DNA of 64,000 nt from NCBI GenBank assembly GCA_026874595.1, contig CM049317.1, forward strand, positions 49,872,401-49,936,400, written 5' to 3'. Below the pieces are notes generated by a model. The model was not told where the DNA came from and ran no database searches. It saw only the letters and a list, made by a program, of their open reading frames with translations. The translations under genes were made by a program, and so were the position numbers. The stretch comes from Sipunculus nudus (Eukaryota > Annelida > Sipuncula > Golfingiida > Sipunculidae). Below, piece after piece: positions 48,801 through 60,795 of the stretch; the stretch's first letter is position 1; every line of letters starts with the position of its first letter.

Positions 48801-51800
48801 TACGAAATTGGTTGCCACCTGAAAAAATTTATTGAACAGCCCCCCCCCCCCCCGGCACACACACACACACACACACGCCTCTGGTGCTGACTCTGAGGCC
48901 CTTCACTGGCTTTTATAAAGTTTAAAATGGCATATTCCGATATTTGACTTTTATCAACTAAAGATTAATTCCTTGAAACTTTCTCTAAAATAAAGGCCAT
49001 AAAAACACCAATCCCACGGTAGATTGGGGTGTATTGATTATATCCACATTTTTATTACACAACGAGATCCCTGACCTCAACACATTCAGCGAGGGCATCG
49101 TCCTTCAGATCAGACGAACTATATTTGCAAATCGCGTTTTGAAACAAGGGACCTTTCAACTTTGCATATATGCAAATAACCCACTAAGTTACACATTTTC
49201 AGAACATCGGTGAACAAACCGTGTTTACTAACAGCTTATAGAAAAACAAGCATATACAACCGACACAAAGGGTAATAAGAAACGTGCCCATCACGAATTA
49301 CGTACAGATCAACAATATATGTACAGAGTAAGCCTGAAATCACATGACATTACATATCAAAGCGAAGGAATAAGAATTTATTCTATTTAATAAGAATAAA
49401 GTTCATGAGTAAACAAATCATGAAAACCAACGTATCACCGATGTCTGATGAAACTTCGTATAGCTTATGTAGAGCAAAAGGTTTAGGCACACAGATAAGA
49501 TATATCTTATCTACTACTTTGTGCATGTGTTAAACTCATTGATTTGATGGTTTGATAAAAAGACAAGTAGGTAGACTGGCCCAGTCGATGCAGTGGTTTA
49601 GACCTAATTAATCCCGCTTACAGAGCCATCAAACTTGGTGTGTGGCAACGCTCAGGTACTGCCACCTGCCGGCAAATTACAGTATATAACTAATACTTGG
49701 CTCTCTGACAGACTCATTCCATCGATTGGTAAAGTCAAGTGGTTTTTGGACAGCGCCACACATCACCGCCTCTCAGAAATAAGGACTTTTCAAGTGACTT
49801 CAGCAGTTATTGGTGGTTTTTCCCAGAATGTGGAGTAAACCTACGTGTTTCATTCAGTTTATTATTACTTTTGAAGGTATGCGTGGCTTTGATTTACCAA
49901 TTTAATATTTCCCGAAGATTACCGTACTGTTATTACTATAGTAAAAGCTTACCTTGGGTAAACCAGCAGTGAATTTAATCATATTAACCATGTAACGAGA
50001 GGCCCTACTTTTAGGACATGCTTCCCTTTGATTAGCGATATCGTGTGAAAAAAATATTAAAAATTATGATGACATACTTTCCACCATCATTTTTTATATC
50101 TATCGCTTTAATTCAATAAAAATTTTAAATTACATTTTTTTAACAAGTGAGACTATCTAAGACACGTTTTTGGATATTGTCACGTATCGTAATATGTCCA
50201 TTAAATAGTGACTTACTATTATTGGTTGCTTCAAATAGCGTACCTTTGATTTTTTTATATATGTTACAAAATAATCATAACTTAAAGACAAAAAGATTTC
50301 TTTCATGTTTTGGACATACATAAATGTTGGTCATATAGGGTAAAGCCGTAATTCCATATTTGGTTAAAATAACAGAAACCATCAGATTTTGTTAGAATTC
50401 CTAAATTTCTAAACTTTAAAATAACTGTATATAGACATGTGATTTAGAAGAAGAGGTCAATTTGGGATATAGCCAATATCTGAGTCAATCGTCCTAGGAG
50501 ATTCTTAGCAAATTCATCTGCAATAACTGAAACGGTTTTTAGACAAACATGAGTGGTAAAGGGCAGAGCTGAGGGTAGCTCCCAATTTCCAATGCTTCTG
50601 ATTTTTCGATCTGCGCCTGATATGTCAATACCAAACGCAAATAAAAACAGTATTTATCATATAAATATTGCTTAATATGTAATACCTGTGTTTGAATTGC
50701 TTCCGCCAAGCCATACATTATTCGGCATGGCCAGTTTCTGGATGAAATCGTTTTCTTCCCTCGACTCTACCTTCGCCAGGTGAGCCCCTAGGCTTGCACA
50801 AGTTGACAAGGCTTTCCTCCACGTCGTAGGCTTGTGCAGGAGTTTGTAACAATTTCCTTTATATTGTTTCCAGCCATCTTCGCAACCAAGCGTACCTGAA
50901 ATTTTTTTCCTATAATAATGCAATGGTCGAAGAAGGTTAACAATTTGAGAAAAGACACTCGGCAAAAGTAACAAGCAAGCAAGATTTCTTAAGTCACTTT
51001 ACATTTCATCTGTTTGGGATTCATTCGGATCTAATTGTGCTATAAACCTACTCTGAGATCCGGTCCGCTTTCTGTTCATACTTCCTCTAAAGTCGTATGG
51101 TTGACATACAAGTGGTATGCACACTGTAATAGTTTGCGGGCACGCGCCGGCTGGCGAGACTTCAAATTTACTTGCAGGTTAATTTGGGTGATTAAATAGA
51201 ATTGATCGGCAATAAATCGGTAGATGGAAGGCCGGCTGTAGAATCGACGTGCATTAATATTGGCAAGTTCTCAACTATAAGGCTATGGTCAAATAGACAG
51301 AAAAAAATGTACGCATTCTTGAGCGTAGGTACGTATGTATTTGTATTTGTATTTAGATAATACTCGAGGAAAGCACCAAATGTGAATGCATGTTTATATG
51401 CATTTCTGTCTAGAGAGAGTCTATGCTTTTTTTTGAAGATGTCATTCGACGGCAGTTGGTACACAAAATAAGCTTAAAACTTCAATTTAATTTATAATAC
51501 ATCTTTTAAAATCTGATAACTGCAGACATTATAATTGATATTATTATTAGAACGCGTCAGTTTATCTTCCAAACGTTTATACATATTTATTCATAAACAG
51601 CGTTCACCTTGGGATCGGGTCGCATCCCGTGAAACAGTCTGTAGTGAATTGACAGTGTTGTTTTTCTTCACACACATAAATATATATAACACTTTAAACG
51701 TGTGTATGCCACATTTCAAACATATTAGCGTCTGCATGACATCTTTCTCACACACACACACACACATATTTATATATAATCACATTTCACATATATTACA

Positions 51801-51935
51801 ATTAACTATATTAGGTATAATATCGCATAGTTAACTCAAAAATAGAACTAAAGTCCTGGTTACGATTCTTGACTTACCAAACTTCAGACAGTTGCAGGCT
51901 ATAGCAAGGGCGAGGATCCGAACGTGGACCTGCAT
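42539..51935 (-). CDS. Secreted C-type lectin-PAN domain protein (4 exons, 236 aa)
   Basis: Exons: 51935-51878, 50895-50686, 46887-46708, 42801-42539. They total 711 nt, and all introns are phase 1. The signal peptide is [19 protein letters not shown]. The C-type lectin domain runs from about Cys24 to Cys140: [21 protein letters not shown]...[17 protein letters not shown], then [17 protein letters not shown]118, C132 and SSVCERK. The EPN/QPD and WND calcium motifs are absent, so classical calcium-dependent sugar binding is unlikely. The last exon is a PAN/apple-like domain with Cys187, 191, 197 and 211 and a terminal beta strand STVIVKV before the stop. PAN domains bind proteins or glycans. 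The protein has no membrane anchor and should be secreted. The start ATG at 51935 was chosen because it gives the signal peptide; an ATG 8 nt upstream in another frame closes quickly. Confidence 0.87.
43735..43920 (-). repeat. Dispersed repeat family A, copy 6 (inverted)
   Basis: The reverse complement shows TATGCGTTTATTTCCC, a GTGTGT-rich tract, TTGTTCACAACATTACTC and TTTCAGGGCACCTCGGGAAT. Confidence 0.55.
43922..46279. other. Intron 3 of the lectin-PAN gene, left part
   Basis: It holds one GGTGGCGCCACC core at 44752-44763 belonging to the same dispersed family as the 35-37 kb array. Otherwise nothing was recognised. Confidence 0.5.
46280..46650 (+). repeat. Dispersed repeat family B, copy 2
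   Basis: It has CACACACGCGCGCACACACA, GACACATTTCAAATAAAT, TAGGCTTAGAAATAATATAT, AACCAAAATGTATAATCC and an end with a poly-C run and TATTGACATGC. It lies in intron 3 of the lectin-PAN gene. Confidence 0.55.
47530..50685. other. Intron 2 of the lectin-PAN gene
   Basis: It has poly-C and CA tracts near 48841-48875 and a poly-G run at 47513-47530. No exon or element was supported. Confidence 0.5.
51603..51649 (+). ncRNA. Decayed hammerhead ribozyme, same family as 12526
   Basis: The block GGGTCGCATCCCGTGAAACA is identical to the copy at 12526-12573. Stem I pairs TTCAC with GTGAA and stems II and III are intact. However, the core reads CTTGGGA in place of CTGANGA, so two essential core bases are lost. 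It lies about 290 nt downstream of exon 1 of the lectin-PAN gene's 5' end region, in antisense orientation to that gene, within intron 1. Confidence 0.65.
51665..51860 (+). repeat. Dispersed repeat family B, partial copy 3
   Basis: It has CACATAAATATATATAACAC, CACATTTCAAACATATTAGC, GTTAACTC and AACTAAAGTCCTGG. It starts directly beside the decayed hammerhead at 51603-51649. Confidence 0.5.
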
Positions 51936-51982
51936 CTTGCCATATCTTCAACTCTGTATATGACCAGGTATATTAATAAAAC

Positions 51983-51985
<3 letters not shown>

Positions 51986-52056
<71 letters not shown>
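51986..52056. repeat. (AT)n microsatellite upstream of the lectin-PAN start codon
   Basis: About 35 AT units ending 51 bp upstream of the ATG at 51935. It occupies the position where a promoter would be expected. Confidence 0.95.
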
Positions 52057-52058
<2 letters not shown>

Positions 52059-52684
52059 AATACAAATGGAAATATCGTTTAAAGAAGCCGTGCCAATTAC
52101 ATACTTCGTTTCTTTGCAGGGCATAATTAGTACACATCCATATATTACATTAAAATTGACAGTTGGTCTTGTTAAACTAACCAGACGTTTTCTTTACTGA
52201 CAGATTTGGCTAAGGAAAATATTGGCCTGACTTATAGAACGCGTCATATCAATAGGAATGCTTATTAAGCTGTCAGCGAGACAGAGAACTAAACCGGTGT
52301 GGTTTTTATTATTATTAAACACCTATATTTGGCACATTCAATTACTTCTGAAAATCTTCTTGGCATTTGGTCCTGTTTATGAGAAAAGGAATTTATAACA
52401 TGTCAACTTAACTGACACAATTATTTGACTCTAGGCAACAATAGATGTCATATGCAATTACCTGATGAATATTTTCTTTGAATGACAAGCAAAGAGACTA
52501 CCCAGCGGAACTTTTATCATTTATTGACCTAATAAACATAACTGGATTAATTAACCTAATAAACATAACTGAAATTTTCTTTAAAAGTTCCAGCACCTCG
52601 CTATCAGTTTTGTTTTTTTATTCCAATGTTACTCTTAGACAGGCAGCCATCTTTCAAACATCCTGCCGTATTTGTTTGCCACCG

Positions 52685-52860
52685 CCAGGAGGGTATGCAT
52701 TCCATTATGTTCGTGTGTGTGCAATAGTGAGTGTGTGTGTGTCTTTGTTCAAAACATAGCCTAATTCAAGCAATCATGAACGGAATCTCATGGAATTTTC
52801 AGGGCATTTCAGAATGGGCTTCGGAAGAATCGCTAAGATTTTGGTGCATGTGCATCTTGG
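52685..52860 (+). repeat. Dispersed repeat family A, copy 4
   Basis: It has GGAGGGTATGCATTCC, a GT-rich tract, AATCATGAACGGAATCTCAT and TTTCAGGGCATTTCAGAATG. Confidence 0.6.
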
Positions 52861-54489
52861 CTCCGACTCAGTCATGCGCGTTACAAATGGAGAATCATCT
52901 GCGACGCGAACCACAACCAGAGTCGCGCATACTAAAAAGGAATAACAGTGGCATGATTGCTTTGTTGCCATTGTGAACCCATGCTACAGGCCCTAATTCC
53001 AATTAAGGATAAAACAAAGGGTTGACTGTATATCATTGGAGGAGGTAATCCTATCGATGTGGAGGCCACATAAAAAAGAAATCAAAATGAAACACCCTCA
53101 GACCGACAAGAAGCAAAACAAATACTGTCATTTTGATGATTAAAATTGTAATAGTACCGGACACCGCATCCATGTGTGACGGCTCGGGTTGTCGTCAAAT
53201 TCAGTATAAATTACATGTTCTCTTTCCATGTACGAAACATCTGTCAAGGAACCAGGAGTGTATACTTAAAAGGTAAATTTGTTTGCCCAGTCATAACCTT
53301 ATTTATTAACACTTGTTTATCCTAAAGTTAGGAGATCAGCGTCTATTTAAAGGTGCTATTATATCAAGTTTGTCCCAGTGATTACACATACAGACAGTGA
53401 CCATGAAATCGATTCGAATCTAAGAAAAAAAAAAACTGTTGTATAGTGACATATTACAAATATTCTAAAGGGACCTATACATATATACCATATGTATGTT
53501 AAATTTAGATGCAATATAGTGTGTTCTCCTTAAAATTTTATCTGACAAAATTCCGTAGGTTACACCTTTGCACGAAAAGTAATACGCTTGCATTGGCCGC
53601 GATAAGTGGTACGTGTTAAACATTCACATAGCGAAACGCCACCTGTTCCACTCACTGCCCAACAGCACTGATCAAGATTTTTCAAGCTACCCAACTGATG
53701 TTTCCTCTGTGCCTCTATCATATTTTCTGTTCTCTTTGTTTGAGAGTTGCAACACATGTTCAAGAATTGACCTATGCCCACGCCATCCGGTTATGGTAAA
53801 CATACACACGTGGATTGTTTTTGCTTACGCACAGAACCACAGCAACGTGTAAAACAGGTGAATTGGTATAGTTGTCTGTGTGCCGGAATGGTTGGCTAGG
53901 AAACTTGTATTCAGGCAAAATGAACTGGTAGCGTGAGACAATACACATATTATTGGAAATGAAGATATACCTATATTATTCTAGAAAGATGAACTTCTTA
54001 CTAAAAAACTGAAGAGAATAAAAAGGCTTAAATGCAATTTATTTCGTTTCACAGACCCTGAGACAAAATTACATTGACACAATAATAATAAAGGGATACG
54101 AAAAGCTTTACGAATAGGCGGTAAAACTCGAAAAAGCGACCATCAAAAAAGAAAATTATACTCTTTGTTTTCACACTAGGATGGTCGCAATTTTTTACAT
54201 TTGCATCAACGACTGCGAGCATATAGAGGTACTAAATTCGCTCAACTAACCGCTGCACGAAACCGCGGTTGTCGGTTTTGCCACTAGACGGTGCTGTCTC
54301 TGTAGAATTCCCTCCAGCATAATATTTGACTACTCCCATTTGGAATATACAGGATGCAATCGTAACCTTTCAGGGCAGTCTCTATACTATTTTGCTGGTG
54401 TGGCCTGGGGTCAGTTAATTATCCCCCACAGTTTGCAAACTTCCTATCTTGCAGTGCCGCGCAACGAGCTTCGTAATGGCGCAGCCATT

Positions 54490-54580
54490 TTTTTTACACG
54501 CTGAGCCAATCAGATTGATTTACGAGGGGCGCATGGAAACAGTCACCTTCGTTTACACGCTGAGCCAATCAGATTTTACA
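54490..54580 (+). promoter_or_regulatory. Duplicated CCAAT-box segment
   Basis: TTACACGCTGAGCCAATCAG occurs twice, about 57 bp apart, in a GC-richer patch. CCAAT boxes are common promoter elements, but no downstream gene was recognised, so the role is open. Confidence 0.25.
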
Positions 54581-55512
54581 TTACCCAGCGTCAAATTGCT
54601 AGTTGTTTGGTAGAGCTTGCCAAACCTGAACAATCCTTCCATTTCTCAGCGTGTGAGTGGAAGGTTCCGGGGAAGTCACGCGCTGTGTTCAGAGCATAGA
54701 CCTACCTCCGTTAAGGCGTGTTTCGTTGTACGCGTATATATATACGTATACGCCACAGAAACGATTTTCACGCATAAGGTCTGCGTTAACTTAGAGATTT
54801 CGAGTAAAATGACTTCACTTTACAATTTTTTTGTGGAAGGCCTGCTCGATCCACTGTACACATATTGCCAGTTCACTCATATTCGCGCACATGGAAACAA
54901 ATCCTTTCTTCACGCATAGACGCATACGCGCCTTTTTTATCATATGATTGTACATGAATGACATCCCTGCTCTCTGCCTTCAATACGTTGTTAGAGGCAT
55001 AGTAGCTCTCTCCCTTCGATAATAATATAACTTTGTTTAAAAGTCATAGGGGATACTTTTTAAGTTTGAAAAAAACTGATACATTTAAATCAACAATTAA
55101 GTTATTATGATAAAGTGTTATTTCCACCACCACCTGTCCACCACCCTAATCAAAATATCGATGGAAGGTTACTATCCTTATGACCTTATCAGTGATTAAA
55201 CACTGATTTAACAGTGTTAATAACAATAATAATGAAAGTTAAAACTGCAAAAACTTCTGTACGTACATGTGGCCCTAGATTTCCGCCAGGCACGTCCCAT
55301 GCACCACCACCATTTACAATGTATCACTGACGGCTCTCTGGGCAGAGGTCACACAGTCCATTTAATCCGATGTCAATTTCAAGCTCCGCCGGGTTAAAAT
55401 TTTTAATTTATTTGAACTCTTTTATTGTTCATTAACAATCCCTCTGTGACATATTACCTTTTCTGGCCAAGTTTACATAAATGCCTCTGTCATAAGCACA
55501 ATATTTTATTAG

Positions 55513-55577
55513 ACTGGTACCCTGCTCTATTATGATTGGCCTAGAGCAGCGGTGCAATAATAGAGCGGGGTACCAGT
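55513..55577. repeat. Inverted repeat, 21-bp arms
   Basis: ACTGGTACCCTGCTCTATTAT pairs with the reverse complement of 55557-55577 with one mismatch and a loop of about 23 nt. It is a strong hairpin of unknown role. Confidence 0.65.
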
Positions 55578-57200
55578 TTAAATATTTGATTAGCATGTCT
55601 GCCTATTTTAGATTTTTTGTGCGATTTTCCGTGGAAGGGGATTAAAATTCTTGCGTTTAGGCCTACTCTGAATTTATTGGTAAGGTAGAAACAGATACTC
55701 ATTACCAATACCACTTCCCCCTTTTTTTTAAATGGGACGCATGCATACAGTGATTTAGGCCTATTTCAATGTCCACATGGGCCTACCAAAGTGTGTACAA
55801 TGTAAATTCTGACCACATTTATGAAGTCAGTACAGGTATCTTTTTGTAATCTTTTCGCAACTTTTTATTAAAAGTATATTAGCAATTTTGACGGGTAAAG
55901 TCACGTGTTTTACAAATGTGAACAGATTCACACCGACTGTGGGTTTAAAACTTGATACATCCGAGGCATATAGGTATACAGTGGAACAGCACTATGCATT
56001 GGTAACAATAAACTTAAAGCCCGGCATAATCATTCTGTGAGAAAGAACGAACACTTTTTTCACCATATCCTGTTCAGCTAGCTTTTCTGGGAGAAAATTA
56101 GTAAAATTTCTCAAAACAAAATAATGGGTGAAGATGCATCAACTCAATTTTATACATGGGCTGAAGGAAAAATACTGGCTATGTATTAACAAATGATCGA
56201 GTCTGAAAGGACAATGTTTCCCTTTGGCTGGAACAGTCCAAAATATGAAGAAGGGGTTTGACAAATTGAAGTATTAAAAATGTAGCATTTCTTTGAAAAT
56301 TGCTGAATAACAAATGGAATATTTATGAAAAAATCACAATTAATTTCGTGACTTTAATACCATAACTTAATTTGACGGTAGCTTTTCATTTACTTAATTT
56401 GCAATCCACTGTTTCCCAGAGTTTGTCTTGGAGCCATGATGGTTGCATGGCCCCCGTGTCAGGGTTCTGCCCGCGTGTATTACAAGTTAACAACATATCA
56501 ATTCCCCTGACAACAGGAGCTAGGGCATATAATTGTTCCCAGCAGTGCTAAGCACTGGTGTTAAATAGATTTACCTCTGGTAACCTTGATGAAACATGTG
56601 TCGAATAAAAAAAAAGCATTATATATTTCGTCAACAGCATCGAAACGGATCGGTGAGCGATTCATCCGTTTTGCGTATGTCAAAAATGCCTACATTTCCC
56701 AACAGTGCCCCGGCGCCAGGTGTGATGAGACATATTGACCTTCTTCCTGCCTGTCGTCCTTGCAGTTTCAAAAGAGACACGTGAAAGGGTATCCGCAAGA
56801 AAAACGTACGTACTTATGGAAACAGTTTTTGCGGACTGCGTGCTATGGAGCGTACGTACGTGTTTTGCGGGTTCCGATTTTTACGGATACATGGAAACAC
56901 AGTTTAACTTGAATTCGACTTCAGATAGTCCACCTGGGTAACATGTGACATCGATTTCATCCCAATCCAACGATTTCAGACACCCCTTTATGCGTATTTA
57001 CTGATGATTATTGTATTTTTTTATTGGCTTGGATATTTGTATATATTAAATTTGTATGTAATGTGTTATGCGCTGTGTTGAAGTGTATATATCATTAAAT
57101 ATTTAGGGATTCTTTTTTTTATAAAGGGATTTTAGTTATATATCACAAAGCCTTCACGTTTTTATTCTCATAGTTTATTCTAATAGCCATGATGCTGGAT

Positions 57201-57324
57201 CATAGTTGGAGTACGGAATATATTTAATAGAGAGATGTAAGAACAGCCCCGATGGTTCATTGTATAGAATAATGGAACATGAACATTCATCTCTCTATTA
57301 AATATATTCTGTTCTCCATCTATG
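57201..57324. mobile_element. MITE-like hairpin with 41-bp arms
   Basis: Arm 57201-57241 and the reverse complement of 57284-57324 match at about 35 of 41 positions (shared block GAATATATTTAATAGAGAGA). They enclose a 42-nt loop. It could be a small inverted-repeat transposon. Confidence 0.6.
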
Positions 57325-57432
57325 ACCCCCAGTTCTCCTCGATGCATGCAAAGTCACTGTACGGATACATGTAGTGGGTATATAAGCACTCTGACTTCGC
57401 TACTGTGAGGTCACTTCGCTGGTTCCTATAAA

Positions 57433-57490
57433 GGTGGTTAGAGCAAACGACCGGCAATCGTAAGGTCATGGGTTCGATTCCCACCGGCAT
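57433..57490 (+). mobile_element. tRNA-derived SINE head
   Basis: The sequence has an A-box-like TGGTTAGAGCAAACGACC and a perfect B box GGGTTCGATTCCC, separated as in a tRNA gene. It is followed within 20 nt by a long (AT)n tract (57511-57565), which may have grown from the SINE tail. The cloverleaf stems do not close, so it is not a working tRNA gene. Confidence 0.6.
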
Positions 57491-57508
57491 GCATTGAACC
57501 AACTGTTC

Positions 57509-57510
<2 letters not shown>

Positions 57511-57565
<55 letters not shown>
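57511..57565. repeat. (AT)n microsatellite after a SINE
   Basis: About 27 AT units starting 21 bp after the tRNA-like SINE head. Confidence 0.95.
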
Positions 57566-57569
<4 letters not shown>

Positions 57570-58378
57570 TTGTAAAAAGTGATATCCAACCTGTTTAGCG
57601 GTATCAGATCTTATTTAGATCGCGAGAAGCTTATATTACAATGGGTTCCAGGAGTAAACAGGAAACAAACAAAAAATCTAATAGATTTTCTTGTCTACAT
57701 GATAGGTATACCCTCTGATCTGTCAAGAAAAACTGTGAGCAGCTTGGTTTTAAAGTTTAGAATAGACTAAAAACGTTTTACATGATAAAAATGATTAATC
57801 CCTCCATCCAGTGTAAATGTATGTAATTATATGTTTATCTTTTGTATTTTTTTCTTTGCACTTATAGTATCGAGAGAACATGTTACATCATTATATTCTT
57901 ACATTATTCATTGATTTCTTTTTAATCGTATTGCTTGTGTCTTGTTTCATTTTGGTGAAGATTATGAATTTACATAGAATTACAGCATTAATCTAAACAT
58001 ATTATATCTTCAAATACTTTATGTACTTTTACTTTTAAATACTAGTATCTACAGGCATGCATGTACATTAGCCTGATTGCCTATTTTTGTAATCCTGTTA
58101 TGAATAAATATGTTTTAACAAAGTGTTCTTGATATGCTGATTAGTAGGTCCTCTCTATGACACGAAGACATGACATAAACTGAAAGTCCTCGCAGGTTGT
58201 CCTCACAAGTTATGCGCTAAGTAAACGCATCGTTCTCATGTCTAACCAGCCTTTTCTTAAAAGAAAAGTGTGCGAGGAAACGTGCGTACCCTCAGTGTTT
58301 AGGACCACAATAGCTCTTCTTGCTAACTCTAGCAGAACTGTTAGTCCTCGGTTCTATCTTGTACGCATATATGCGTGG

Positions 58379-58385
<7 letters not shown>

Positions 58386-58419
<34 letters not shown>
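58386..58419. repeat. (GA)n microsatellite
   Basis: About 17 GA units in spacer DNA. Confidence 0.95.
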
Positions 58420-58422
<3 letters not shown>

Positions 58423-60345
58423 ACAAAACACGGGGACTTGATAGAGAATAAGATATTAGTAAAGTAAGATATTGATTTTCAGTTTGACAATTCTATTTGT
58501 ACAGGATCGTCAGTATTGCCATTTCGGAGGCCACCCACACTCGGATACCAGCTCTTGTAAACAACCAACATTCGGCCGGTACACACAGAAACCTCTCTGA
58601 AAACCCGGAAGAAAGCCGAAAACACTCAGTGAACACCACAAGAGAGTAAACAAAATCAACATTAATTTTCATTTAATTCAAATTAATGTTAACTTTAAAA
58701 TTAACATCGGCGTCGGTATGTTTACTTTCTAACCCTCAAACGCTGTCAGTCATTGACTATTATGATGACTGTTCCCTGATTGGCCAACACTGACACGCCT
58801 TCTTTCTGCTCCCCAAAGACATGATCCTGCCAACTGAAGAATGTCAGAACTTTTATATCTCTGGTGATCAGCCTGAAGACATACTTCAGTCCCGGTCTCA
58901 TGCGATACCCACCAGACTAAGGACAGCGTCACCGAGACAACAGCCAGGGTACGAACAACAATTTCGACAGTGGAGTAAAAGTTAAAGGGGTTAAGGGTTA
59001 TATCACATTGCCTTTTGAGCGTACTTCAGTCTTACAACAGAAAGTAATACATTGACCTGAATGTGCCTCGAAAAACATTTAACTGACATTTCTTAATAAA
59101 GTAAGAGAAAACATAATTCTGTCCCAAAACGGATTTATATACTAAATATATGCAGGGGCGTATTCATAGGGGGACGCAAAGGGGCGCCCCCTCCTAAAAT
59201 TCTGCTAACACTTATACCAGTCAACTACTGGCAAGTGTTATATTTGTTAACACAAATTTATTTTATGTTATTTTTATTCAGTATGAACACACATAGATAT
59301 AAAATATGGCGGTTTAAGTAAAAAACATATTTTAATGTTTCCCTATCCGCATTTATGGTAAAGTTATTCCCATATGTAAAAGAAAGAAGAAAAACAAGAA
59401 AGATCTTGTCTGTCTTGTGAATATAGATATATATAATTAAATATATATCTTATATAATAAGGTATATTTATTATCAGTTCTAAAGGTTACTATTTACCTA
59501 AAGAGAAACTAGTTTTGTTGTTTTTTTTTAAATTTTGTGAAGAAAGAACAAAAGCTTAGCAAGATGTTGTTCGTATATGTAAATGTAAAGAGTGTCAGAC
59601 TTTGAAAATTTCTAAAATAAATCTAAACAGTAAAAGGATTATATACTTACACTTTTCGCTCATATTTTTTTACTATCTCTCTTTTCTATTTTGTTTGTGT
59701 GCAGACGTGAAGTCTCCAAACCCTGTGATTGTTCTATAACATGATGGTGAATGGCCAAAAACTGTTAAACAATCCATGCAAGCCATTTGTACTTTCAATA
59801 GACGCTTGCTATGCCTCATTTTTTTTAAATTTACCTTGGTATACACCAGGAGACTATAAGAAAGCTTTCGGTTTCTTGATTCTGGGGTAATTAAAATCAC
59901 CTCTAAATACCCAGCTATATTGTCACTGAAGCTAGATGGCCAAGCTTTTTATCAGAAAACTGCATTTTCAACAGTAATATAAACCTGAAAATTGTAGGCA
60001 AATAACAGTGAATGAGTATTTATCACTTCTAATATTTCTTGTTTTTATGTACTTTAATTACCTCAGGTCCGACTATCTTTATTTCGTTTTACCTCCAACT
60101 GGCTATAGTTCGAAATTAATTTCTATAAAAATAATTTATCTACGAAAACCTATATTATGGAATTCATTATCAGAAGCTCATCATGAAAAATAGATGTAGC
60201 ATCCTTTGACAGATTCAGTGACATATTATTGTAAATCCATTTTAGTTCTTTTACATGTGTGCTGACCACTTTCTACTTAAAATTTACAATTAAGTTACAA
60301 CACTACACTTATTGGTGCATGTATTTCTCTGTTGTTCAAATAATG

Positions 60346-60349
<4 letters not shown>

Positions 60350-60427
<78 letters not shown>

Positions 60428-60667
60428 TCGATGATGGTCCCACGGTTAACATAATAAACAACTTGAAATAGTGCCTTACAAAATTACATATAATAGTCAT
60501 AATAATTATGCATGAACTAACAATATTTGATATGTTTAGTAGGAGACAATTTAACAGCCACGCAGTGTGTTCAAACAAGTTTAAATATGCTTGCTTTCTA
60601 CTAATAGGGCTTTGTGGAATATCGATATAATTAAAAAAAATATTAATATATATATATATATATATAT
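60350..60667. repeat. Long (AT)n tracts on either side of 225 bp of unique sequence
   Basis: Tracts 60350-60422 and 60647-60667 flank sequence with no recognised feature. Apparent open frames here are isoleucine-tyrosine runs of the microsatellite. Confidence 0.9.
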
Positions 60668-60737
60668 TAGAGGTTGAAGTGAACATCCATATTGTTACGA
60701 AGACAATTTTTTCAGGGGGAAATACTGGGCCGAAATA

Positions 60738-60795
60738 CTGGAATCGAACCCATGTCGGTGGCGCTAAAGGCCGGCGTATCAGCCGCTTCGCTAGA
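60738..60795 (-). mobile_element. tRNA-derived SINE-like sequence
   Basis: On the minus strand an A-box-like TAGCGAAGCGGCTGATACGCC precursor (written here as TAGCGAAGCGG, then CTGATACGCC) is followed by GGGTTCGATTCC, a good B box. A degraded version of the same sequence lies inside each of the three 876-bp units that follow, so this element contributed to that unit. Confidence 0.5.

Larger units (their letters stand above)
52861..57180. other. Spacer upstream of the lectin-PAN gene
   Basis: It contains the duplicated CCAAT segment and the hairpin listed separately. Short open frames here lack domains and start-stop context, and none was accepted. Confidence 0.5.

Noticed and set aside
53560-53781. 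Minus-strand cysteine-containing frame
   Set aside because: It has no ATG at a useful place and no recognised domain. A splice acceptor could be proposed but there is no partner exon.
54617-54919. 100-codon plus-strand frame after the duplicated CCAAT segment
   Set aside because: It does not begin with ATG, has no domain, and runs through an inverted TATA/CGTA palindrome typical of non-coding DNA.
57433-57490. A functional tRNA gene
   Set aside because: The A and B boxes are good, but acceptor and anticodon stems do not pair. It fits a SINE head.
58750-58932. Minus-strand frame with a hydrophobic start and a nearby ATATAAAAG
   Set aside because: It has no ATG at the hydrophobic stretch and no continuing exon; the TATA-like word lies inside the frame.
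60348-60686. A 112-codon frame rich in Ile-Tyr
   Set aside because: It consists largely of translated (AT)n tracts.
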